Positions 1 through 8,829 of a stretch of 64,000 bases of DNA are shown one piece after another. The translations under genes and the position numbers were made by a program. The notes under the pieces are model-generated. The model saw nothing but the letters and a program-made list of their open reading frames with translations. It did not search any database and was not told the DNA's origin. Each line of letters starts with the position of its first letter. The stretch's first letter is position 1. Origin of the DNA: Porphyridium purpureum (Eukaryota; Rhodophyta; Bangiophyceae; Porphyridiales; Porphyridiaceae); contig VRMN01000008.1 of assembly GCA_008690995.1 (NCBI GenBank), positions 186,001 through 250,000 on the forward strand. Direction: 5' to 3'.

Positions 1-213
1 TACGGCCTCGTAGCCGCCGCGCGTAGACTTTGCACTCGCATGAGCGTGATCAGAACTCTGCTCTGTACTGACCACTTCTTGACCTTGCTCTCCAGAAATT
101 CCACCATGCGTTTTCTCCAGGAGCTCCTCACGAACCTGACTTGCGGCTTCACTGCTGTTATGACAAGGCTGCAACGCATCCATTCTCGCATGCTCATTCT
201 CATTCTCTGCCAT
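1..213 (-). CDS. Unknown protein, N-terminal fragment (runs off left edge)
   Basis: The minus strand is open from an ATG at 213 to the window edge, giving 71 codons. The peptide begins MAENENEHARMDALQ and is hydrophilic, rich in Glu, Ser, His and Ala, with no recognisable domain. The frame stays open upstream of 213 back to a TAG near 350 without another ATG, so 213 is the first possible start. It is divergently arranged with the methylmalonyl-CoA mutase gene, and the shared gap carries four copies of the GTACAGT/ACTGTAC motif about 150 nt upstream of this ATG. No function can be assigned from this fragment. Confidence 0.55.
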   Translation of the reverse strand, partial: MAENENEHARMDALQPCHNSSEAASQVREELLEKTHGGISGEQGQEVVSTEQSSDHAHASAKSTRGGYEAV

Positions 214-358
214 GACCCCTCGTGCTAAGTGTCCTTCGATCCCAGGATGCCACTCATGTTCTGTTTCCTGTGTCTGCGTGTCTCCTTCTGCCGTCTGTCG
301 ATGATCGGCTCCCGCCTTTCGCACACGCTCAGACAAAATGTCACAACCCTACGTATAA

Positions 359-410
359 GTACAGTTCGAGACTGTACTTTGAGGGGAAAGTACAGTTATG
401 GAGGTACAGT
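359..410. promoter_or_regulatory. GTACAGT motif cluster (4 copies), divergent promoter
   Basis: GTACAGT lies at 359-365, 390-396 and 404-410, and its complement ACTGTAC at 371-377. The cluster sits between two divergent genes with starts at 213 (minus) and 550 (plus). The same motif recurs in most divergent gaps of this window, so a promoter role is inferred. The rest of the 214-549 gap shows nothing else. Confidence 0.6.
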
Positions 411-549
411 TGATGACCGATGACGTGATATGGCGCTGTAAGGCAAATGGCCACATGAGCGCGCGGACGGGAGATAAAGCGCGTGCTGAACATGTGTGCG
501 TGCGGGTGTGTGGGTTCTTGACAAGCGTGTGTGTCTGAATGCGGGCACC

Positions 550-2946
550 ATGGCGTCGCGTCTGAGATGCGCGGCCCGCTCTTGCAGCTGTGCGAGGCCG
601 TGGCTTTTCTCGCGCGGCGCGTTGGTCTCATCAAGTCTCTCGGGCTGGCGCCGATGCGCGTTCGAGTCGAGCCGGAAAAACACTCAAAGCCGGGAGCTGT
701 CGAGCGCGTTTGAGAGCGCAGAGGCGCAGTGGAGGTTCCAGGTCGAGAAGGAGCTCGCGCAGACCGGCGCGCCGAGTTCTCGTAGTACCTCGGTCGACGG
801 CATTTGTCTCAGGCCGGCTTACGGCGACGCTGCGTCTGCCGAAAGCGGTCAGTGGCCGGGTGTGCCTCCGTACAGACGCGGTCCGCACGCAAGCATGTAC
901 GCCTCGCGGCCATGGACAATTCGCCAGTATGCCGGCTTTGGCACAGCAGAAGAGTCGAACGCGTTCTTCAAACGCGCGTTGCAGGGCGGGCAGAAGGGGC
1001 TGTCGGTCGCGTTTGATCTCGCGACACATCGCGGGTATGACTCGGACCATCCACGAGTTCAAGGCGACGTTGGGATGGCTGGTGTGGCGGTAGATGTAGT
1101 AGACGATATGAAGCGGCTGTTTGACGGCATCAAGTTGGACGAGGTCTCGGTGTCAATGACCATGAATGGCGCCGTGCTTCCTGTGCTGGCATTCTTCATT
1201 GTGGCTGCCGAAGAAAGCGGCGTGGCCCGCAGCAAGCTGAGCGGAACGGTGCAAAATGATATTTTGAAGGAGTTCATGGTGCGAAACACGTTCATCTACC
1301 CGCCGGAACCCTCGCTGCGCATCACTGGCGACATCATGGCATTCTGCACACGCGAAATGCCCAAGTTTAATACTATCAGCATTTCCGGATACCATATGCA
1401 GGAGGCTGGCGCAGACCCGTGCCTGGAATTGGCATTTACTCTTGCTGATGGCCTTGAGTATATCCGTGTGGCACGCAGTGCCGGCCTGACCGTGGACCAG
1501 TGTGCGCCGCGCCTCAGCTTCTTCTTCGGGATCGGAATGGACTTTTATGTGGAAATTGCCAAGCTCCGGGCTGCGCGCGAGCTGTGGTACACGCTTCTCA
1601 AGGAGAAGTACGGCAGCGAAATCAACAACCCGAAGTCGTATGTGCTGCGAACGCACTGTCAAACGAGTGGCTACTCGTTGACCGAGAAGGAGCCATACAA
1701 TAACGCGGTGCGTACGACAATCGAGGCGATGGCAGCTGTGTTTGGCGGCACCCAGTCGCTGCACACCAATGCGCTGGATGAGGCTATTGCGCTTCCGAGC
1801 GAATTCGCTGCCAGGCTTGCGCGGAACACGCAACTCATTCTGCAAGAAGAAACAGGCATTTGTGCTGTGGCTGACCCGTTCGGCGGCAGCTACATGATGG
1901 AAGCGCTGACCAGCGAACTGATGCTCAAGGCACGTTCTGTAATTGATCAAGTGGAGCGCGCGGGCGGAATGGCCAAGTGCGTTGCTGATGGGTGGCCCAA
2001 GCAGCGCATTGAGGACGCCGCAGCACGAAAGCAGGCGCGTATCGATTCGGGTCAGCACGTCATTGTCGGCGTGAACAAATTTATTGCCGAACAGCAGTCT
2101 GCACAGAGCAGTGGCAACGGCGGCCAGGGCGGAGACGAAAGAATTGACGTGCGCTCGCTCGATTCGGTGGGAATCAGACAAACTCAGCTTGACCAGCTCA
2201 AGAGAGTGAAATTCAGCCGCAACGCAGAGGCCGCGCAACGCGCGCTCCAGCTTATTGTTCAAGCGGCCAAGTTCCGGAACGGCGTGGATTCTGTGAAAGA
2301 AGGCGAATCGGATGCTGCAAGCAAGAACCTTTTGGACTGCTGCGTGGTTGCGGCGCGCGCGAGATGCACGCTTGGCGAGATTTCATCGGCGCTCGAAAGT
2401 GTGTATGGTCGCTACCAGCCGCAAGTATCCGTCGCGACAGGCGTATACCGGGACAATTTTACAGGCGAAGAGCCAGGTGCGAGCTCCGAGTTTCGGGAAG
2501 CTGTGAGGGCTGTGCAAACATTCTCTGAATTGGCCGGGCGTCGGCCACGCATTCTGATTGCCAAAGTTGGGCAGGATGGGCACGATCGCGGTGCCAAGGT
2601 CGTCGCCAGCGGCTTTGCTGATCTTGGCTTTGATGTTGACGTGGGTCCGCTGTTTCAGACGCCTGCTGAGGTTGTCAAAATGGCAGTGGAAGCAGATGTG
2701 CACGTGATAGGTGTCTCAAGTCTTGCCGCAGGCCACCGGACACTGGTACCGGCAGTCATGGAGGAACTTGAACGCGCGGAGGCACAAGATATTCTAGTCA
2801 TTGTGGGCGGAGTCGTGCCGAGCTCGGACCATGAATTTCTGCGCAAGCTCGGCGTTCCACTCGTCTTCGGCCCCAATACCAGACTCCCATATGCTGTCGT
2901 TGAGCTGATTCGCGTTCTCTCTGAGCGATTACGACTTTCCACATAG
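550..2946 (+). CDS. MUT: Methylmalonyl-CoA mutase, mitochondrial
   Basis: A 798-aa adenosylcobalamin-dependent mutase that interconverts (R)-methylmalonyl-CoA and succinyl-CoA at the end of the propionate branch of odd-chain and branched amino-acid breakdown. The first ~60 residues are Arg/Ser-rich and look like a mitochondrial presequence. The substrate barrel follows, with [37 protein letters not shown] and [11 protein letters not shown] all intact. The C-terminal B12 domain has D676-G-H678-D-R-G, where the His is the cobalt ligand, and ends in a GGVVP...FGPNT segment. Length is typical of the single-chain mitochondrial enzyme (human about 750). The frame is open upstream to 496, but the first ATG is at 550 in a strong context (caccATGg). 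No intron or break is seen. It implies use of vitamin B12. Confidence 0.96.
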   Translation: MASRLRCAARSCSCARPWLFSRGALVSSSLSGWRRCAFESSRKNTQSRELSSAFESAEAQWRFQVEKELAQTGAPSSRSTSVDGICLRPAYGDAASAESGQWPGVPPYRRGPHASMYASRPWTIRQYAGFGTAEESNAFFKRALQGGQKGLSVAFDLATHRGYDSDHPRVQGDVGMAGVAVDVVDDMKRLFDGIKLDEVSVSMTMNGAVLPVLAFFIVAAEESGVARSKLSGTVQNDILKEFMVRNTFIYPPEPSLRITGDIMAFCTREMPKFNTISISGYHMQEAGADPCLELAFTLADGLEYIRVARSAGLTVDQCAPRLSFFFGIGMDFYVEIAKLRAARELWYTLLKEKYGSEINNPKSYVLRTHCQTSGYSLTEKEPYNNAVRTTIEAMAAVFGGTQSLHTNALDEAIALPSEFAARLARNTQLILQEETGICAVADPFGGSYMMEALTSELMLKARSVIDQVERAGGMAKCVADGWPKQRIEDAAARKQARIDSGQHVIVGVNKFIAEQQSAQSSGNGGQGGDERIDVRSLDSVGIRQTQLDQLKRVKFSRNAEAAQRALQLIVQAAKFRNGVDSVKEGESDAASKNLLDCCVVAARARCTLGEISSALESVYGRYQPQVSVATGVYRDNFTGEEPGASSEFREAVRAVQTFSELAGRRPRILIAKVGQDGHDRGAKVVASGFADLGFDVDVGPLFQTPAEVVKMAVEADVHVIGVSSLAAGHRTLVPAVMEELERAEAQDILVIVGGVVPSSDHEFLRKLGVPLVFGPNTRLPYAVVELIRVLSERLRLST

Positions 2947-3152
2947 ACCGCACGTAAATGGCAACAAATCATACCAGCACCTACGCCCGGCCCGCTCCAT
3001 TTGATCTGTCCTTAGTTCCGGTATCGTAAGTCTTGTGTCGATCGTGGCGTGCAAGACACTGTTCGAGCAAGTGGTTTGAGGGCTTGGATTAACCAGGATA
3101 GAGAAAGTGTCCACCTTGCGACCTGCGGCATCTGCGTTCTCGGCCACAGAGA

Positions 3153-3359
3153 ATGCCAGACCCACCGCAGAAATCGGAGGGCGTTGCACCAGTTACGAAT
3201 GGGCAGGAAGTATGCAGAACTTGCAACACGCACCGTGTCGAGTACATGGTGCTGCCGTGTCAGCACAAGTACCTGTGCAAGTCATGCGCGATGAAGTGCG
3301 CCACGGGCGGCAAGTGCAAGGTCTGCCATGAACTTTTCACGGAACTGCGGCGCATTTAA
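3153..3359 (+). CDS. Small C3HC4 RING-finger protein
   Basis: A 68-aa protein that is almost entirely one RING domain. The spacing is C-x2-C, 11 residues, C-x-H, 3 residues, C-x2-C, 9 residues, C-x2-C, which covers all eight zinc ligands of a C3HC4 RING (CRTC...CQH...CKSC...CKVC). A short Pro/Gln-rich leader precedes it and the C-terminus is ELFTELRRI. It resembles the C-terminal RINGs of IAP- and MULAN-type E3 ligases, so ubiquitin-ligase activity is possible but inferred. It lies 206 nt downstream of the methylmalonyl-CoA mutase on the same strand. The start is the first in-frame ATG; an upstream exon cannot be excluded. Confidence 0.7.
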   Translation: MPDPPQKSEGVAPVTNGQEVCRTCNTHRVEYMVLPCQHKYLCKSCAMKCATGGKCKVCHELFTELRRI

Positions 3360-3793
3360 GGCGCCCTCGGCGATCCGCCGTTCTGCCCAGGACGCTAGGG
3401 CGTATTGTCTAGTGAGAAGGAAGGGGTGGGCGAGTGACGCAAACGAGATTTCTTTTCTTTCCACACGCACAGTTTGACAGGCCAGAAGATCCTTTAATCG
3501 GCGAGTGCCGAATTTGACACTCGCGGAGTGCGTCCAGGGTCTAGATGCACGCGGCTACCCAACTGCGGAAGGATGCAGGGGCTCTGGGAGAGAACGCGCG
3601 CGGGAGGCGACACAGACACACAAGGATGCGCAAGCTGCTGCCGCCAACCACATGGTAAACAGATTGGATACTTCATAGTAAAAGAGACTAATTATATTGT
3701 AAATTTGGGTTCATGGGTTAGCACAAGCTGGCGATGTGCTCGCGTGTGGAAGAAGAGAACGAGGTCGAAGGGGGAAGTTTGGCAGGTTTCGAC
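3360..3793. other. Gap with no recognised gene
   Basis: About 430 nt between the small RING gene and the aminopeptidase. No long open frame, RNA-like fold or GTACAGT motif was seen. It probably holds the 3' end of one transcript and the promoter and leader of the next. Confidence 0.5.
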
Positions 3794-6679
3794 ATGTTTG
3801 CGTTCAACACATCTTCTGTGGGCGCGGCAGTAGCCGCTGCCGGGGCACTTGCTCACAAGAGCACCCGGGTCTGTGGGTTGCGTGCACTCGGTGCGCGCTA
3901 TATTCCGCAGCACGTGTCGCGCGGCGTGCAGAGGAGGTCGCTGTTTCGAATGATGAGTGCGGAGGCGGCGACGGCCACTCTGGAAACGCAGAAGGCAATG
4001 CCAGCCGTCAAGCTTCTTGCTGATTACACTCCTCCTCCTGTTATGGTGGACAATATCGATATGGAAGTGCAGCTTCATGAGACGAAGACTGTGGTGACTT
4101 CGGTTCTGACGTGCCGGGCCAGGCCGGGTGTTAGCGTGCTGGAGCTCGACATGGATTCTTCGATGGTCATCAACACAGGCTCTGGGATTTCTATCAATGG
4201 GGCCCCTGCGGCAGATGTGTCTGTATCTGCCGAGAACTCCAAGTTGTGCATTCCAATCCCAGGGGACGTATCGAGTGCTGGAGCGTCCTTCCAGGTCCAG
4301 ACCAAAGTGGTCGTGAATCCAGAAGCGAACAAGGCACTAGAGGGATTGTACATGTCGGGTGGCAACTTTTGTACGCAGTGCGAAGCAGAAGGCTTCCGAA
4401 AGATCACCCCGTTCCCAGACAGACCCGACGTGATGAGCACATACTCGACCGTGATCATCGCGGACAAGGAAAAGTACCCGGTACTTCTGGGGAACGGTAA
4501 TCTCGTCGAAAGTGGCGCTTGCGAAAATGATACGACAAGGCATTTTGCCAAGTATGTCGATCCCTGGCCAAAGCCGTGCTATCTGTTCGCTCTTGTAGCG
4601 GGGAAACTGGTATATTTGAAGGATTTCTTCACCACCATGTCGGGCCGCAAGGTAGCGCTTCGCATCTATGTGCGCGACGGTGATATTCCCAAATGCAAAC
4701 ACGCCATGGAAAGTCTGAAGCGCTCGATGACCTGGGACGAAGAGAAATATGGGCGCGAGTACGACCTCGATATTTTCAATGTGGTCGCTGTCGCGGACTT
4801 TAACATGGGCGCCATGGAGAACAAGAGCTTGAACATTTTCAATTCCAAGTATGTGCTCGCGAGCACTGAAACCGCGACCGATGCTGACTTTATTTCGATC
4901 GAGGGGATCATTGGACACGAGTACTTCCACAACTGGACTGGCAACCGAGTGACGTGCCGAGATTGGTTCCAACTGACCCTTAAAGAAGGCTTGACTGTAT
5001 TCCGCGACCAAGAATTCTCGGCCGATATGGGATCGCGAGCGGTTACGCGCATTGGCAATGTGATGCGTCTGCGAAGCGCTCAGTTCCCGCAGGACGCCGG
5101 ACCGATGGCGCACCCAACGCGACCTGAGTCTTACATTGAAATCAACAACTTCTACACAGCCACTGTGTATCAGAAGGGTGCCGAGGTGATTCGCATGTTG
5201 TATACGATCCTAGGCCCGGACGGTTTCCGGCGCGGAACGGATCGATATTTCGAGCTGTTCGATGGGCAAGCCGTTACATGCGAGGACTGGATTCGAGCTC
5301 TTGCGGAAGCGAATCCTGATAAGGACTTGGAGCAATTCAAGCTCTGGTACAGCCAGGCAGGTACGCCCAAGGTTAAGGCAGTCGTCACCGAGGGCGGTGC
5401 TGGGAGCAACACGATGACGGTGCATTTTGAGCAGACCATTCCGCCAACGCCCGGCCAGGCGGAAAAATTGCCGATGCATATTCCCATCGCAATGGGGGTT
5501 TTGGGGCCTGATGGAAAGCCCGTAGCCTTCCGCGTGGGATCCGCGGACGGCGAGCCAGTGATGGAAACCGTTCTGGATCTCAAAGCCAAGCAGCAGACCC
5601 TCGTGCTGTACGACGTCCCTAGCGGGTCAGTCGCGTCGCTGCTCCGTGGCTTCTCAGCACCCGTTGACCTCGAGTATGTGGGCATCACCACATCCCAGCT
5701 GTGCTTCATCATGGCGCACGATACAGACTCATTCAACACGTACGAAGCTTCGCAGCAACTCTTGACACAGGCCATCTTGGAAAATGTGAAACGAGCACAA
5801 GCTGGTGAGTCCATGGTGGAGCTGGATGAACAAATCGTGGATGCCATGAAGCTGAATCTTGCGGATTCTTCGTTGGACCCTATGCTACGTGCTTATGTGC
5901 TGAGCGTACCTTCGGAGGGGACGCTTTTTGAAAAGGTTGAGCTCGCGGACCCCATTGCCACCTATAGAGCTCGCAAGTTTGTCAAGGAACAGCTGGCGTC
6001 TCGCCTGGAAAGCACTCTGAGAAAGGTGATGGCAGATTTAGAACCCAAGTTGGGTGGCGAGTACTCACTCGACCCGACCGCAATGGGTAATCGCGCCTTG
6101 TTTAATGCGTCACTCGAGCTCGTAGCCACGATGAATGCGCAAGAGGACCTGCAGCTGTGTCTGCGCCGTGTTGAGAACGCGACAAACATGACGGATGCGC
6201 TGGCTGCGCTTTCAATTCTGGCACGCAAAGATTGCGAGGAAAGCACGGTTGCAGTTTCTCTGTTTTACAAGAAATGGTCGCATGATTATTTGGTCGTAGA
6301 TAAGTGGTTGCGCATCCAGGCAACCTCAGCAGGAGCCAACGCTCTGGATGTGGTCAAGCAGCTTGTGAGTCACCCAGCATTCGACATTTCTAACCCGAAC
6401 AACGTGTACGCCGTGCTAGGTGGCTTCGCGATGGGTAACCCGTATGGATGGCACGCCGCTGAACCCAAGGGTGCTGCGTACCAGTTTATCGCCGAGCAAG
6501 TGGTCCGCATTGACAAAATGAACCCGCAGGTAGCTTCGCGCATTGTCAGTTGCTTTACACGTTGGCGAAAATTCACAGAGCCGTACCAGAGCCTCATGAA
6601 GGCGCAGCTTGAGTTCATTCGTTCCAGCCCGGGCATCTCCAACGACGTTTATGAGATTGTTGAAAAGTCGCTGGCTTGA
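3794..6679 (+). CDS. PEPN: Aminopeptidase N (M1 alanyl aminopeptidase, PepN type)
   Basis: A zinc metallo-aminopeptidase of family M1 that removes N-terminal residues from peptides. The signature is complete: the exopeptidase motif NMGAMENKSLN near residue 338, then HEYFHNW (HExxH, zinc ligands) near residue 375, with the third-ligand Glu in LKEGLTVF 18-19 residues on. Downstream ENNFYTATVYQKGAEVIRM and the all-helical C-terminal domain match bacterial and organellar PepN. From this ATG the protein is 961 aa, against 870 in E. coli; the extra ~75 N-terminal residues are Ala/Arg/Ser-rich and look like an organelle targeting peptide. An ATG at 3734 is in frame and would add 20 acidic residues; I prefer 3794 because the targeting peptide then starts normally. 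No introns. Confidence 0.94.
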   Translation: MFAFNTSSVGAAVAAAGALAHKSTRVCGLRALGARYIPQHVSRGVQRRSLFRMMSAEAATATLETQKAMPAVKLLADYTPPPVMVDNIDMEVQLHETKTVVTSVLTCRARPGVSVLELDMDSSMVINTGSGISINGAPAADVSVSAENSKLCIPIPGDVSSAGASFQVQTKVVVNPEANKALEGLYMSGGNFCTQCEAEGFRKITPFPDRPDVMSTYSTVIIADKEKYPVLLGNGNLVESGACENDTTRHFAKYVDPWPKPCYLFALVAGKLVYLKDFFTTMSGRKVALRIYVRDGDIPKCKHAMESLKRSMTWDEEKYGREYDLDIFNVVAVADFNMGAMENKSLNIFNSKYVLASTETATDADFISIEGIIGHEYFHNWTGNRVTCRDWFQLTLKEGLTVFRDQEFSADMGSRAVTRIGNVMRLRSAQFPQDAGPMAHPTRPESYIEINNFYTATVYQKGAEVIRMLYTILGPDGFRRGTDRYFELFDGQAVTCEDWIRALAEANPDKDLEQFKLWYSQAGTPKVKAVVTEGGAGSNTMTVHFEQTIPPTPGQAEKLPMHIPIAMGVLGPDGKPVAFRVGSADGEPVMETVLDLKAKQQTLVLYDVPSGSVASLLRGFSAPVDLEYVGITTSQLCFIMAHDTDSFNTYEASQQLLTQAILENVKRAQAGESMVELDEQIVDAMKLNLADSSLDPMLRAYVLSVPSEGTLFEKVELADPIATYRARKFVKEQLASRLESTLRKVMADLEPKLGGEYSLDPTAMGNRALFNASLELVATMNAQEDLQLCLRRVENATNMTDALAALSILARKDCEESTVAVSLFYKKWSHDYLVVDKWLRIQATSAGANALDVVKQLVSHPAFDISNPNNVYAVLGGFAMGNPYGWHAAEPKGAAYQFIAEQVVRIDKMNPQVASRIVSCFTRWRKFTEPYQSLMKAQLEFIRSSPGISNDVYEIVEKSLA

Positions 6680-6943
6680 CCGAACGGCTGACTGATTAGC
6701 ATGAGACAGAATTGAAGAATGACAGTCATAGACTTCACGCTCGTGCCAGCTATCTGCGTCGATAGTGATTGTAGGTGAATATCACGACATTAATCTCTCA
6801 GTAAAGTCAGCGAAGACTATGCGTTTCGATTTGGGACTCGGCAGACGCTCAAGACGTCGACTCGCACGGCAAAGTGTTATCTTGAATGGACTTGATGCAC
6901 ACGACCTGGTGCCGGCGAAAGATTCTCTTCAATTGTGGATGCG

Positions 6944-8512
6944 ATGACTACTTTTCAAGGATGCGGTTTCATTGCCTCCGCGTCGAGCCTAAAACTTCCC
7001 ACACGAGCTGGTGCGGTGCACCGCTGCACGTGGAGCGAACATGCCGCTGATCAACGGCCCCGTGGTTGCAGGCGCGCCAAGCGCACAGCGCAATTCAGAA
7101 TGTCAGCGGAGGGTCGCGACGGGACTTCCGCATTGGTGATTGGACTGGATTTCGGTACGTCATCTGCCAAGGGCTGCGTGATACGTGCAAAGTCTCAGGG
7201 TGCAGAGGAGCGGCTTGTGTTTAGTTGCGAAGCGGTGACATATGAAGGGCAGACGCAGAGTGTTGAATCGTGGACGGACGCTCTGTATGCGCTGCTGATC
7301 CAGATCCCAGAAGCACTGCGCCGACGTGCGGTGCGTATCTCGCTCGACGCCACATCTGCCACCTCGATATGTTTGAACACAGCTCAAGTGCTCATGTACG
7401 ACCAAGGCGTTGGACGAGAAGTGGTTGAGCTTCTGAAGAAATATGCGCCAGCGGAGAGCTGTGTACTTTCAGGCTCATCGTCTCTTGCCAAGCTTGTATT
7501 TTGGTTGCTGGAATCTCCCCCGGCGGGCTCGGCGCTCAGGTTCTGCCACCAAGCTGACTTTCTTTTGCGCGCTCTTGTGGGATCTCCTGTCGAAGTCGAT
7601 GGCGCGTCACACCTTATCCGATACTTGAGGGAGCATGCGGCATTCACATCCGACTGGAACAATGCGTTAAAGTTGGGATATGACCCAGAAGCCGACGAGT
7701 ATCCTGCGTGGCTGATTGAAGGTCTGCTGAATGGCGATCCGAGTCTGAAGGACAAGCCTATTCCCGAACTTCCAAAAGTTGTTCGGCCTGGGGCTGTTTT
7801 GGGATCCGTGGGGTTTCCTTTCAATGCGCTGCTGCCTCCTGATTGTCAAGTGTGCGCAGGCACGACAGACTCAATTGCAGCATTTCTGGCGTCTGGCTGC
7901 TGCCAGCTTGGTGACGCATGCACGTCTTTAGGCTCTACGCTTGCTATCAAAATGCTCAGTCAGCGCCGTGTCGAAAGCGTGCAGCACGGAATCTACTCGC
8001 ACCGCTTTCCAACCTCGGGGTCAGCTTCCGATAGGCTGTGGCTTGTTGGCGGTGCTTCGAATTGCGGATGCCGTGTGCTGCGCGACCTCAAGTTTACAGT
8101 GGAGGAGCTGCGCGCCCTGAGTGAGGAAATTGATCCGCAGTCCCCGACTGGCTTCCACTTTTACCCGCTTCCACTGAATGCGACGAATGGTGAGCGATTT
8201 CCAGATGCGGACCCGCAGAAGATCAGCACCGTAGATCCGTCTGTTCGCCCACGCTCAAAATTGTTGCATGCGGTGTTTGAATCCATCGCGCGCGTGGAGC
8301 TCAGCGCATATGAAAAACTTTATGAGCTAGGCGCCGAGTGTAAGCAGCCACTTCGCCTGTTCAGTGCGGGAGGCGGTTCGGAAAATGGCACATGGTCTCG
8401 GATGCGTTCCACACTTATTTATGGCGTACCTGAAGCGCCGCAGATGTGTGCGGCTGAATCCTCCGAAGCTTGCTACGGTGCTGCTTTGCTCGCGGCTGAC
8501 TTTACGGAATAA
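6944..8512 (+). CDS. FGGY-family D-ribulose/xylulose kinase, plastid-type (XK1-like)
   Basis: A 522-aa sugar kinase of the FGGY family. After a ~60-residue Ser/Arg/Ala-rich leader that looks like a transit peptide, the ATP-binding phosphate-1 motif LVIGLDFGTSSAKG appears. SLDATSATSI, CAGTTDSIAAFLASG, LGSTLAIKM and the C-terminal FSAGGGSENGTWSRM follow, in the order of the FGGY fold. The last part (SSEACYGAALLA) closely fits the plant and cyanobacterial XK-1 group, described as D-ribulose kinases, rather than classical xylulokinase or glycerol kinase. Substrate is therefore inferred from subfamily resemblance. The open frame begins with GTG at 6935; the first ATG is 6944. The stop codon is fused to a 17-base A tract. 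Confidence 0.85.
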   Translation: MTTFQGCGFIASASSLKLPTRAGAVHRCTWSEHAADQRPRGCRRAKRTAQFRMSAEGRDGTSALVIGLDFGTSSAKGCVIRAKSQGAEERLVFSCEAVTYEGQTQSVESWTDALYALLIQIPEALRRRAVRISLDATSATSICLNTAQVLMYDQGVGREVVELLKKYAPAESCVLSGSSSLAKLVFWLLESPPAGSALRFCHQADFLLRALVGSPVEVDGASHLIRYLREHAAFTSDWNNALKLGYDPEADEYPAWLIEGLLNGDPSLKDKPIPELPKVVRPGAVLGSVGFPFNALLPPDCQVCAGTTDSIAAFLASGCCQLGDACTSLGSTLAIKMLSQRRVESVQHGIYSHRFPTSGSASDRLWLVGGASNCGCRVLRDLKFTVEELRALSEEIDPQSPTGFHFYPLPLNATNGERFPDADPQKISTVDPSVRPRSKLLHAVFESIARVELSAYEKLYELGAECKQPLRLFSAGGGSENGTWSRMRSTLIYGVPEAPQMCAAESSEACYGAALLAADFTE

Positions 8513-8565
8513 AAAAAAAAAAAAAAAGTTGACGGGAAAGATTAGCGAAAAGAAAAAAAAAAACA
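8511..8565 (+). repeat. Poly-A tracts just after the kinase stop codon
   Basis: A run of 17 A residues starts inside the TAA stop (8511-8527), and a second A-rich run lies near 8550-8565. They are low-complexity sequence in the 3' flank between convergent genes. The remaining gap to 8829 shows no gene. Confidence 0.7.
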
Positions 8566-8829
8566 AAGAATGAAAGAGAGAGCAAAGACAGGTACGTCAA
8601 GCGAAATGCATCTCCGGTGATCTTTGCGTCGTGAAGCTTCTACCGTGCAAGAGGTGCGCCTTTGGTACGTTTTCAGTCGACAGTCAAAAGGCCGTCATGA
8701 TGATGTCTTTCCATCAGCCATTATCGCGTGAACGCGTGCATCTGCTCGCTCAACGCTCACGAGCGTTTCACCCTCTTTCGACTTTTCCCGGCCCATCCTT
8801 CTTTCAGAAATCGCATTTTACTTTCGCTA

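Noticed and set aside
1153-2262. 369-codon frame antisense to methylmalonyl-CoA mutase
   Set aside because: It is a mirror of the strong GC third-position bias of the real gene; the sense product is an unmistakable enzyme.
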